Part shown: in pieces, positions 17,875-25,611 of the stretch
Layout of the letters: each line of letters starts with the position of its first letter
Position numbering within the stretch: position 1 is the stretch's first letter
Source: JBAZAX01 sp964568625
Lineage (GTDB): Bacteria; Babelota; Babeliae; Babelales; RVW-14
Assembly: GCA_964568625.1 (NCBI GenBank)
Contig: CAZMQG010000017.1
Location: 1-36,161 of the forward strand
Reading direction: 5' to 3'
DNA: 36,161 nucleotides
Position numbers and translations under genes: made by a program
The notes under the pieces: model-generated
The model's input: only the letters and a program-made list of their open reading frames with translations
Database searches by the model: none
Told to the model about the DNA's origin: nothing

Positions 17875-17920
17875 CGTAATCCTTTATATTAAATCAAATT
17901 ACTTATTCTAAATAACTGTC

Positions 17921-18658
17921 TTAACTAATTGTACTGCCAAAATTCGAGTCTGTTGCTACTTTTAACAATGCGTCTTTTTCAAATACATTAAATATACGTA
18001 TTTTTACGTTATTTTCTGCGGCAAGTGTTACTGCTGTTGAATCGATAATTTTTAAATTGTTTTCAAGAACTTTTGCATACTTAAGGTGTTTAATTTTTTT
18101 TGCTTTTTTATCAACAACTGGGTCTGCCGAATATACACCATCAACCTTTGTTGCTTTCCAAATCTCTTTAGCTCCAATTTGTAAAGCACGGAGTATAGCA
18201 TTGGTATCTGTTGTAAAAAACGGATTACCTGTACCACCGACGAAAATAATTATTTTATTTTCGTTAAGGGCTGAATTAATTAAAGTCTGATTAATTCTTG
18301 GAACAATTGAATCAATCAAAAATGCGCTCAAAACAACAGATTCCAGATTGGATTGTTTCAAAATATCTTGTAAGATAATTCCATTCATAACTGTTGCAAG
18401 CATTCCAACCCCATCTGCACTAGGTTGATGCATCTTAAGCTGCTTGCCTTGTTTGGAGGCTCTAAAAAAATTCCCACCACCTATTACTATTCCCAACTTA
18501 TAATCTTTGGTTAACTTTTTTATTTGTTCGGCAAAATTTTTGAGTTGTGCATGATCAAAACTAATGGTATTGCCATCTTTTGTGTTAATGCCCTCGAGAT
18601 TTTTGTTTTTGATACTGCATAAAAACTCACCGCTCAATTTGATTAAAACTGATTCCAT
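17921..18658 (-). CDS. pyrH: UMP kinase
   Basis: 245 aa; AGGGGAAAA lies just before ATG 18658. The amino-acid-kinase fold is shown by VLIKLSGEFL at the start, GIVIGGGNFFRAS near 60, DGVGMLATVMNGI near 82, and IIIFVGGTGNPFFTTDTNA near 137-155, where the DTNA binds nucleotide. It phosphorylates UMP to UDP for RNA and sugar-nucleotide synthesis. It lies between tsf and frr, a widely conserved order. Confidence 0.97.
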   Translation of the reverse strand: MESVLIKLSGEFLCSIKNKNLEGINTKDGNTISFDHAQLKNFAEQIKKLTKDYKLGIVIGGGNFFRASKQGKQLKMHQPSADGVGMLATVMNGIILQDILKQSNLESVVLSAFLIDSIVPRINQTLINSALNENKIIIFVGGTGNPFFTTDTNAILRALQIGAKEIWKATKVDGVYSADPVVDKKAKKIKHLKYAKVLENNLKIIDSTAVTLAAENNVKIRIFNVFEKDALLKVATDSNFGSTIS

Positions 18659-18756
18659 GGTTTTCCCCTAGAATTTTGCCGGCATTTATCATTATTATTA
18701 TGTGTTTGCCAAAGTTTGATAATGACGGTTGGAATTTGGTTTGTTTCTATTGATTA

Positions 18757-19638
18757 TTATCGTCCAATTCCAATTCTGACAAACTGTTTTACTGTAACTT
18801 TGTTTCCAAGCTTTTTAGAAACCTCATCTAGATAAAGCTGAATAGTAAGTTTGTCATTCTTAATGAAAAATTGGTTGAGCAAACAAACATCTTCGTAGTA
18901 TTTTTTGATTTTACCTTCTAAAATTTTTTCGATAACATTTGCAGGCTTACCTGAAATCTTTAACTGTTCTGTTGCAATTTCACGTTCTTTTGCGACGATT
19001 GCAGGATCAAGATCGGCAGGAGAGACTGCTAAAGGTTTGTTTACTGCGATTTGCATGCATATATCTTTAGCTACCTCTTTTAACGCTTCAATGTTGGAAG
19101 AAGGGTCTTTTTCCATTTCAAGTTCAATCATTACTCCTACAGTTGAGCCTGGATGGATGTATGCGCTTACAATGCCAAATTTTCCAGCTTTAAAAAGTAC
19201 AACTTTCGTGACTTTAATGCTTTCAGCAATTTTTGCTATTAGTTCATCAAGGTGATCTTTTATAACTAAGTTAGGATTTTTTATTGATTTTTGGCTTAAG
19301 ATTGTTTGTGCATCATTAACTGCGGAAATGGCAGCAACTTCGGCTGTGTGCTTTGCGAAAAATTCCATATCTACTGTTTTTGCAGAAAAGTCTGTTTCGC
19401 ATGCGACTTCAATCATTGCGCCGGTCTTCATATCCTTAGAAATGAAACATTCAACGCGTCCGTTGGTTGTAGCGTTATCACCTCGTTTTGCGGCAACAGC
19501 TGAACCTTTTTTCCTTAATATTTCGATTGCCTTTTCTATATCGCCATTTGCCTCTTCAAGTGCTTTTTTACAGTCCATCATTCCAACTTGAGTCTTTTCT
19601 CTAAGCTTTTTTACTAAATCCATCGATACATTTGCCAT
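18757..19638 (-). CDS. tsf: Elongation factor Ts
   Basis: 293 aa. GGGAG precedes ATG 19638. The N-terminal UBA-like domain (VKKLREKTQVGMMDCKKALE, residues about 9-28) is followed by the core contact motif CETDFSAKTVDM near 79 and a C-terminal domain ending KQFVRIGIG. It exchanges GDP for GTP on EF-Tu. Usually rpsB lies directly upstream; here the next gene upstream is rpmF on the other strand, so tsf has its own leader, which contains the paired hairpins at 19691-19750. Confidence 0.97.
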   Translation of the reverse strand: MANVSMDLVKKLREKTQVGMMDCKKALEEANGDIEKAIEILRKKGSAVAAKRGDNATTNGRVECFISKDMKTGAMIEVACETDFSAKTVDMEFFAKHTAEVAAISAVNDAQTILSQKSIKNPNLVIKDHLDELIAKIAESIKVTKVVLFKAGKFGIVSAYIHPGSTVGVMIELEMEKDPSSNIEALKEVAKDICMQIAVNKPLAVSPADLDPAIVAKEREIATEQLKISGKPANVIEKILEGKIKKYYEDVCLLNQFFIKNDKLTIQLYLDEVSKKLGNKVTVKQFVRIGIGR

Positions 19639-19690
19639 ATCAAAACTCCCATTAGATCAAAACATACTCGAATTCTATTGTCTGAAAAAC

Positions 19691-19750
19691 AAAAAACTGC
19701 CAAAACTACATGTAATGCGTTTGTGGTTGCAGTTTTTTTAAACATGTAGT
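19691..19750. promoter_or_regulatory. Two interleaved hairpins in the tsf/rpmF divergent spacer
   Basis: Hairpin B: AAAAAACTGC (19691-19700) pairs with GCAGTTTTTT (19729-19738). Hairpin A: ACTACATGT (19705-19713) pairs with ACATGTAGT (19742-19750), a perfect 9-bp match. The arms alternate B-A-B-A, so both cannot form as simple stems at once. Read toward tsf, hairpin B is followed by a T-rich run (TTTTTTGTTTTTC), like a terminator about 55 bases before the tsf start, and hairpin A would act as antiterminator. An attenuator is therefore possible. Alternatively B is simply a bidirectional terminator. Confidence 0.5.
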
Positions 19751-19826
19751 ATTATTTTGCCAAATATACCTAATTTTTACAAGGACAAAACAAGTTTTTT
19801 AAGTTTGAACACGATAGGAGTTTACT

Positions 19827-20102
19827 ATGCCAACGCCAAAGCGTAAACTGTCAAAATCTAGAAGAGACATGCGATCTGCGAATAAAGGTTTAAAACCAAA
19901 AAGCGTTGCTGCGTGTCAAACATGCCAGGCCCCAATTATTCCCCACCAAGCCTGCAAGGAATGTGGTTATTATAAGGGGACGAAAATTTTAAGAACAAAA
20001 GCTGATAGAATGTATCAAAGAGGCAAGGCTCGACAGACAAAAGAGCAGCAGATGCAGGCAAAAGCATCAGCTCCTGTTGCTTCGGATGGGGCAAAAGAAT
20101 AA
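19827..20102 (+). CDS. rpmF: 50S ribosomal protein L32
   Basis: 91 aa; AGGAG is seven bases before ATG 19827. The N terminus MPTPKRKLSKSRRDMRSANK is the standard L32 start, and residues about 31-47 carry CQTC...CKEC, a four-cysteine zinc ribbon. Normal L32 is 55-65 aa; here a Lys/Gln/Ala-rich tail of about 25 residues is added after the YKGTKIL motif. The gene precedes plsX, the usual rpmF-plsX order that links ribosome and lipid synthesis. Confidence 0.95.
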   Translation: MPTPKRKLSKSRRDMRSANKGLKPKSVAACQTCQAPIIPHQACKECGYYKGTKILRTKADRMYQRGKARQTKEQQMQAKASAPVASDGAKE

Positions 20103-20144
20103 ATTTAATGTGTATGCACATTATTTTGATTTATAGCTAAATAG

Positions 20145-20183
20145 AAAGCGACCAGACTTAAAAAGTTTTGTCGCTTTTTTTAT
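20145..20183 (+). terminator. Terminator between rpmF and plsX
   Basis: AAAGCGAC (20145-20152) pairs with GTCGCTTT (20170-20177); the stem continues inward (AGACTT with AAGTTTT), then a T run follows. It ends about 40 bases before plsX, so plsX must depend on read-through or a promoter inside this short gap. Confidence 0.85.
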
Positions 20184-20220
20184 TTTGTTTACTTAAAAAA
20201 CTGAAATTGTGGAGCCAAAA

Positions 20221-21162
20221 ATGATTGCTTTAGATGTTATGGGTGGGGATTATGCTCCTGAACAGATAATTGTAGGAGCATTAAATGCGGCAAAAAAATC
20301 GATTCCACTTATTCTAGTGGGGCCACAAGATATTGTGAAAGAGCTTCTTTGTAAATATGACTTGAACTGGCAAAATTATCCAATTACTCTTTGTGATGCA
20401 AGCAGTGTTATCGCTATGGATGAAGAGCCTGTTAATGCAGTACGTCAAAAAAAGGATTCCTCAATTGTAAAAATTATCGAACTTGTTAAGATCGGACAAG
20501 CGAATGTTGCAATTTCTGCAGGTAATTCTGGTGCTGTGATGGTGGCAGCAAGCTTTATTTTGGGTAGGATGGAGAATCTTGATAGACCTGCAATCGCAGG
20601 ACTGTTGCCAACTTCGACCGGTAAAAAAGTATTAGCGCTTGATTTGGGGGCAAATACAGAGTGTCGGCCAAATAATCTAGTACAGTTTGCGTATCTTGCA
20701 GATAATTATGCTAGAAATATCTTAGGTATAGCTAATCCTAGAATAGCTCTTCTTTCAAATGGCCAGGAGGATTGTAAAGGTTCTTTGATTACAAAAGAGG
20801 CTTTTTCATTGCTTAAGAATTCGAAATTAAATTTTGTAGGTAATATTGAGCCATTCGACATATTTGAACATAAAACGGATATTGTTGTAAGTGATGGATT
20901 TTCAGGAAATATTTTTTTGAAAACGCTTGAAGGGTCATTTGAATTATTGGCCAAGTTAGTTAAAAAAGATGCTGAGCGTAAAAAAATATTTGATTCAAAG
21001 ATTTGTGATTTTGTTTATGACACGGCAAAAAGAGAACTATATTCCGGTGGGGCTGTTTTATTGGGTGTAAAAGGTAATGTTATTATTTGCCATGGAAATT
21101 CCTCTGCAGAAGTAATAGAAAATACATTAGAAAATTGCATCAAGTTTTTCAATGTGAAATGA
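20221..21162 (+). CDS. plsX: Phosphate acyltransferase PlsX
   Basis: 313 aa from ATG 20221, which follows GGAG by six bases; the in-frame GTG at 20209 is too close to that site. The start MIALDVMGGDYAPEQIIVGA is the family signature. ISAGNSGAVMVAA near 99-111, LDLGANTECRPNNLVQFA near 140, and SDGFSGNIFLKTLEG near 225 are further PlsX blocks. It converts acyl-ACP to acyl-phosphate, the first step of phosphatidic acid synthesis, at the membrane surface. It opens the fatty-acid gene block that continues to fabF. Confidence 0.97.
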   Translation: MIALDVMGGDYAPEQIIVGALNAAKKSIPLILVGPQDIVKELLCKYDLNWQNYPITLCDASSVIAMDEEPVNAVRQKKDSSIVKIIELVKIGQANVAISAGNSGAVMVAASFILGRMENLDRPAIAGLLPTSTGKKVLALDLGANTECRPNNLVQFAYLADNYARNILGIANPRIALLSNGQEDCKGSLITKEAFSLLKNSKLNFVGNIEPFDIFEHKTDIVVSDGFSGNIFLKTLEGSFELLAKLVKKDAERKKIFDSKICDFVYDTAKRELYSGGAVLLGVKGNVIICHGNSSAEVIENTLENCIKFFNVK

Positions 21163-21288
21163 TAATGTTTCAGCGCGAAATTTCTTAATATAAATAGCAT
21201 TTTTAGTATACAAAAACGATAAGTAATATATACTCAATTTTATGCGGATATTTAAGTAGTAAATTATGAGATAAATGAGGAGAATACG

Positions 21289-22023
21289 ATGGAAATTAAA
21301 CAGGCTGTTTTGTTAAAATGGATAGATGATGTTGTTAAAAAGGCAAAAGTTTATCAGCAAGTTTTAGTTGCAGCCGGATTGGGGTTAATGGTTTTTGGGG
21401 CGGTTGTTTTTGGTTATTCTTATTACAAGAATAAAGTTCGTGCGGCTGCCTACAAGGATTTCATGTCAGCAATGCAGTCTTATGATGGTGTAATAAAAAA
21501 TAAAAAAATGAGTTCAAATTATCCAGGTATTAAGCAGTTTGAAAGTGAGAATGATAAATGGACTCAGACCGAGCAGATATTTAGACAGGGTTACCAAAAT
21601 TATAAAAACACGGAATTGGCACCAGCATTTTTAGCATTTCAAGCAGAAGCTCTATTGAATCTTGGTAAGGTTGATGATGCTATAAAGCTTTTAAAAGATG
21701 TTATCAATCAGGTTAAAAGTGAAGAACTAAAAGATTCATACAAAGTAAAGATAGCTTTAATCAATATGGACAAAAAAGATGAAAAAGTTAAGAGTGAAGC
21801 TCTTAATGAATTGATTTCCATAGCAAATAATGATTCCAGCGTTGCCAATGAAGTTGCGTTATATCAAGTAGGGGCATATTTTTGGAGCCAAAAAAACTAT
21901 AACGAAGCTAAGAATTATTGGCAGAGACTTTTGGTTAAAACAACGGCAAAATCGGGGCAGGTATCTGTTTTTGCAGGAGAAGTCAGAGAAAAATTGAGTT
22001 TGATTACAGCTGAAAGCCTGTAA
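21289..22023 (+). CDS. Membrane-anchored TPR protein (YfgM-like)
   Basis: 244 aa with AGGAG before ATG 21289. Residues about 24-46 form one uncleaved membrane segment (VLVAAGLGLMVFGAVVFGYS), after a short cytoplasmic start. The rest is helical with TPR-like units: PAFLAFQAEALLNLGKVDDA, EVALYQVGAYFWSQKNYNEA and KNYWQRLLVK. The layout, a single anchor followed by periplasmic TPRs, resembles YfgM-type proteins that assist envelope protein folding. It occupies the place between plsX and fabD where fabH often lies. Function in lipid synthesis is not implied by the sequence. Confidence 0.65.
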   Translation: MEIKQAVLLKWIDDVVKKAKVYQQVLVAAGLGLMVFGAVVFGYSYYKNKVRAAAYKDFMSAMQSYDGVIKNKKMSSNYPGIKQFESENDKWTQTEQIFRQGYQNYKNTELAPAFLAFQAEALLNLGKVDDAIKLLKDVINQVKSEELKDSYKVKIALINMDKKDEKVKSEALNELISIANNDSSVANEVALYQVGAYFWSQKNYNEAKNYWQRLLVKTTAKSGQVSVFAGEVREKLSLITAESL

Positions 22024-22078
22024 TTTGGGTTGAAATGTGAGGTTATATTTCAATAATTGTAAAAAAAATAGGTGTGCT

Positions 22079-23101
22079 ATGAAAATTGGGATGATTTTTC
22101 CTGGGCAGGGTGCACAGTTTCTTGGAATGTGCAAAGAATTTTATGACCGGGAGCGCTTAGTTCAGGAACTTTTTGAGCAGGCTTCGAGTTGTATCGATCA
22201 GAACTTTGTTCGACTTTGTTTTGCGTCATCAGAAAAAGAACTGCGGGAAACTGTTAATGCGCAAACCTCAATTTTTCTTGTTAGTGCATCAATTTATAAA
22301 ATATTAAGTGAAAAATATGGAATTAAACCGGAGATTGTTGCTGGGCATAGTTCAGGAGAGTATTCAGCAATTTTTGCTGCAGGTGGAATGACTTTTCCTG
22401 ATGCATTGTATTTACTTAAAAAGCGAGCTTTATTTTTGGAAGAAGCAACAAAACAGAATGAAGGTGGCATGTTAGCATCACTTGGGTTGCCTGTTGAGAT
22501 GGTGCAAGAGATATGCAAAAAATACGATGATCCAAGTGATATTAAAGTTGTTGCTGAGGTTGTAAATTATAATTCTCCAACTCAATTTGTTATATCAGGA
22601 ACAACAAAAGAGCTTGCTGCTATCGCAAGTGATATTAAGCAGGCGAAGGGAAAAGCCATAGCTTTGAATGTTGCTGGAGCTTTTCACTCAAGAATGATGA
22701 AAGAGGCTGAAAATAACTTTGCCGCTTACTTGGTCAAAGTTGATTTCAAAGATCTTAGTGTTCCGCTTGTAAATAATGTTGCAGCTCAGGTTGTAAAATC
22801 AAACGAAGAAATTAAAGAATCGCTTGTTAAGCAGATGAGTTCGAATGTTTTATGGTGGCCGGCTATGCAGCATTTCAAAAAATGTGATTTAATTATTGAA
22901 GTTGGGCCAGGAACTAAGTATGCGAAAATGCTTAAACGCGAATGGCCAGATACAAATATTGTTTCAATTAACACTCAGGCAGATATTGAGCAATTAGCGA
23001 ATTTTTTGGGTAAAGAAATTTCGAAAACTGAAATAGACCTTTTAATAGAGGAAGAGCTAAGTGATGACCAGAAAGGTAACAAGGGTGACGGCTCAATTTA
23101 A
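22079..23101 (+). CDS. fabD: Malonyl-CoA:ACP transacylase
   Basis: 340 aa from ATG 22079 (AGGTG upstream); the open frame reaches 22037 but the family starts at KIGMIFPGQGAQFLGM. The catalytic serine is in GHSSGEYSA near residue 92 and the histidine in AGAFHSRMM near 203. It moves malonyl groups from CoA to ACP for chain elongation. Compared with the usual 310 aa, about 30 charged residues are added at the C terminus (ISKTEIDLLIEEELSDDQ), and these codons overlap the start of fabG by 38 bases, suggesting coupled translation. Confidence 0.96.
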   Translation: MKIGMIFPGQGAQFLGMCKEFYDRERLVQELFEQASSCIDQNFVRLCFASSEKELRETVNAQTSIFLVSASIYKILSEKYGIKPEIVAGHSSGEYSAIFAAGGMTFPDALYLLKKRALFLEEATKQNEGGMLASLGLPVEMVQEICKKYDDPSDIKVVAEVVNYNSPTQFVISGTTKELAAIASDIKQAKGKAIALNVAGAFHSRMMKEAENNFAAYLVKVDFKDLSVPLVNNVAAQVVKSNEEIKESLVKQMSSNVLWWPAMQHFKKCDLIIEVGPGTKYAKMLKREWPDTNIVSINTQADIEQLANFLGKEISKTEIDLLIEEELSDDQKGNKGDGSI

Positions 23102-23825
23102 TTCTTTGATTACCGGAGGGGGACAGGGAATAGGTCTTGCGATTGCTAAAAAATTGTTGCTTCGAGGTGATAATGTTTATGTTTTTGATCATTTACCTGA
23201 AGACTCTCAATTTGTTCAAAATTTAAAAGATTTAACTATTAAATATTTTAAAGTTGATGTTTCATCCGTCGAATCAATAAAAAACGGGTTTGATCAATTA
23301 TCAAAAATTTTAGAAAATCAGTTGAATAAAGATTTAAACCTGCTTGTTAACAATGCCGGTGTCACACGTGATACGCTTGCGATTAGAATGAATGAGTCTG
23401 ATTGGGATACTGTTTTGGATGTCAATCTAAAAGGGACATTTTTCTGTTCACAGCAGGCACTTAAGCGTATGATCAAGCAGCCCAAAAGTTATGTTATTAA
23501 TATTAGCTCGATTGTTGGAATTCATGGCAATGCCGGTCAGGCCAATTATGCTGCCAGTAAAGCCGGGATTATTGCACTAACCAAAACACTTTCACAAGAG
23601 TATGCCAGTCGTAATGTCTTGATCAATTCAATTGCTCCGGGTTTTATTCAAACGAACATGACCGATAAATTACCTGAATCTGCTAAAGAGGCTGCATTAA
23701 ATCACATAGCTCTAAAGCGGTTTGGGCATACGGATGATGTTGCAAATCTTATTGATTTTTTAACTTCGGGTAAGGCTGATTACATAACCGGACAGACAAT
23801 AGAGTTGACCGGTGGAATGTTTTAA
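23064..23825 (+). CDS. fabG: 3-oxoacyl-ACP reductase
   Basis: 253 aa from ATG 23064, which follows GAGGAAGAG and overlaps fabD. A GTG about 20 bases further on, with AAAGGT upstream, is an alternative start. Short-chain dehydrogenase features are complete: TGGGQGIG cofactor loop, NNAGVTRD, catalytic serine in NISSIVG, and YAASK with the catalytic Tyr and Lys. The end ITGQTIELTGGMF is typical of FabG. It reduces 3-oxoacyl-ACP with NADPH. Confidence 0.95.
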   Translation: MTRKVTRVTAQFNSLITGGGQGIGLAIAKKLLLRGDNVYVFDHLPEDSQFVQNLKDLTIKYFKVDVSSVESIKNGFDQLSKILENQLNKDLNLLVNNAGVTRDTLAIRMNESDWDTVLDVNLKGTFFCSQQALKRMIKQPKSYVINISSIVGIHGNAGQANYAASKAGIIALTKTLSQEYASRNVLINSIAPGFIQTNMTDKLPESAKEAALNHIALKRFGHTDDVANLIDFLTSGKADYITGQTIELTGGMF

Positions 23826-23866
23826 AAGTGTCCTAAATAATACATTTAGCCTTAAAACACATGCTT

Positions 23867-23896
23867 TTGTAGAAAATTTTTCAAAAATCATATATC
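23867..23896 (+). promoter_or_regulatory. Possible promoter for acpP-fabF
   Basis: TTGTAG at 23867-23872 and TATATC at 23891-23896 are 18 bases apart, inside the 136-base gap between fabG and acpP. The wide gap compared with the fabD-fabG overlap suggests that acpP has extra transcription, as is common for this highly expressed gene. The match is modest. Confidence 0.35.
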
Positions 23897-23961
23897 ATAT
23901 AGGCCTGTGTTATTTAAAAAATACGGATCAAAATTGTAAATTTAATTTTTAGGAGTATTTT

Positions 23962-24210
23962 ATGGCATTTACAAAAGAAGAGACGCTTAATAAGGTAGTT
24001 TCTATTATTTCGGAAAAGTTAAATCTTCCTGCTCAAAATATTACAGAATCTTCTACATTTAAGGATCTAGGGGCAGATTCCCTTGATGTTGTTGAAATTA
24101 TAATGAATTTTGAGGATGTTTTTGGTCTTGAAATTAAAGATGAAGATGCCGAAAAAATTAAGTCAATTGGTGAAGCTGTAGCTCTAATTCATACATATCG
24201 TACGAAATAA
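23962..24210 (+). CDS. acpP: Acyl carrier protein
   Basis: 82 aa with AGGAG before ATG 23962. The phosphopantetheine attachment serine lies in GADSLDVVEI (about residue 40), preceded by FKDLG. The protein is acidic and of normal length (77-82). It carries the growing acyl chain for FabD, FabG, FabF and PlsX, all encoded around it. fabF starts 13 bases downstream. Confidence 0.97.
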   Translation: MAFTKEETLNKVVSIISEKLNLPAQNITESSTFKDLGADSLDVVEIIMNFEDVFGLEIKDEDAEKIKSIGEAVALIHTYRTK

Positions 24211-24222
24211 GAAGTTAATATT

Positions 24223-25488
24223 ATGTCAAAATGTGAGGTTGTAATCACTGGGGTGGGACTTATTACGCCATTGGGTAATGATGTTCAAACTACTTGGAGC
24301 AACCTAATCCTCGGAAAGTCTGGTATTGGTTTTTTAAGTGATCGTTATAATCTTGAAAATTATCCCTGTAAGGTTGCTGGTTTTGTAAAAAATGACCAAG
24401 CTCTTATTGATCAAGTTTTGGCTCAAAAAGATCAGCACAAGTCTGGACGATTTATCCATTTGAGTCTGGTTGCGGCCAAGCAGGCTATTGAGGATTCCGG
24501 CTTATCAGAAGTTTTTCCGGAGCAACGAGATAGGTTTGGCTCATATATGGGGATTGGAATTGGCGGGCTAGGGGAAATTGAGCACAGTGTTCGTGAGTAT
24601 ATTGCAGGCGGTCCGAAAAAAGTATCGCCTTTTACTATTCCAAGTTTGATTAGTAATGAGGCGGTTGGTTGGGCGAGTATAAAGTGGAATTTACAAGGTC
24701 CCTGTGCCGTGGTTGCAAATGCATGTTCTTCAAGTAGTGATGCTTTGGGAATGTCATTTAGAGCAATAAGAGACGGGTATGCTGATTTTATGTTGGCTGG
24801 AGGTGTTGAGAGCTGTGCAATTCCAATTACTGTAATTGGATTTGGAAATATGAGAGCTCTTTCAACATGGACGGGCGATCCTGCTCAAGCCAGTAGGCCG
24901 TTTGATGCTTTGCGTACCGGTTTTGTAATGGCGGAGGGAGCTGCTATGCTTATACTGGAACGTAAGGATATGGCAATTAAGCGCGGTGCTAAAATTTATG
25001 CTGAAATAGTGGGGTATGGTGCAACTTCTGATGCACACCACATTACTGCAATTCATCCTGAAGGCAGAGGTGCCATAAATGCTGTGAAAATGGCATTGAG
25101 TGAAGCAAATATAAATCCTGAAGATGTTGGATATATTAATGCTCATGGCACAGGAACGCGTATGAATGATGTGGTTGAAACCAATGTTCTAAAAGCTGTG
25201 TTTGGAGAACATGTTTCTCCTTCAAATTCACATCATGCTGCTATTAGTAGTACAAAATCTATGACGGGGCATATGCTTGGCGCAACAGGAGCGGCTGAGG
25301 CAATTTTTTGCGCATTAGCTCTTCAAAATCAAGTTTTACCTCCGACAATAAATCTTGAAAATCCTGATCCAGAGTGTGATCTCGATTATATTCCTGGCAA
25401 TGCAAGAGAGTCAAAAATTACTTATGCAATATCAAACTCATTTGGGTTTGGTGGTGGGAATACCGTTCTTGTGTTGAAAAATTTTTAA
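24223..25488 (+). CDS. fabF: 3-oxoacyl-ACP synthase II
   Basis: 421 aa, normal for KAS II (about 412). AAGAAG serves as a weak ribosome site. The thiolase-fold start VVITGVGLITPLGNDV, the catalytic Cys in NACSSSSDALG (near residue 165), the histidines in NAHGTGT (near 305) and MTGHMLGATGAAEAI (near 345), and the closing GFGGGN are present, giving the Cys-His-His triad. It condenses malonyl-ACP with acyl-ACP. It ends the fab block; no fabH, fabI or fabZ is in the window. Confidence 0.96.
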   Translation: MSKCEVVITGVGLITPLGNDVQTTWSNLILGKSGIGFLSDRYNLENYPCKVAGFVKNDQALIDQVLAQKDQHKSGRFIHLSLVAAKQAIEDSGLSEVFPEQRDRFGSYMGIGIGGLGEIEHSVREYIAGGPKKVSPFTIPSLISNEAVGWASIKWNLQGPCAVVANACSSSSDALGMSFRAIRDGYADFMLAGGVESCAIPITVIGFGNMRALSTWTGDPAQASRPFDALRTGFVMAEGAAMLILERKDMAIKRGAKIYAEIVGYGATSDAHHITAIHPEGRGAINAVKMALSEANINPEDVGYINAHGTGTRMNDVVETNVLKAVFGEHVSPSNSHHAAISSTKSMTGHMLGATGAAEAIFCALALQNQVLPPTINLENPDPECDLDYIPGNARESKITYAISNSFGFGGGNTVLVLKNF

Positions 25489-25526
25489 TTTTTCTCAAAT
25501 TCTTTATTTTTTAGTTTCGTCTATTG

Positions 25527-25532
25527 TATAAT
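25527..25532 (+). promoter_or_regulatory. Perfect TATAAT -10 box upstream of the exported Lys-rich gene
   Basis: TATAAT sits about 80 bases before ATG 25612, in the spacer after fabF. The -35 region at the right distance is only a T-rich stretch (TTTATT), so the promoter is judged mainly from the -10 box. Confidence 0.45.
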
Positions 25533-25611
25533 CCAATTAGTAAAGTTATTTTGAGTTATTTAGTAATAAAGATAATATATTAGGGAATTTTTAAGGGGGA
25601 AGGAGATCTTT

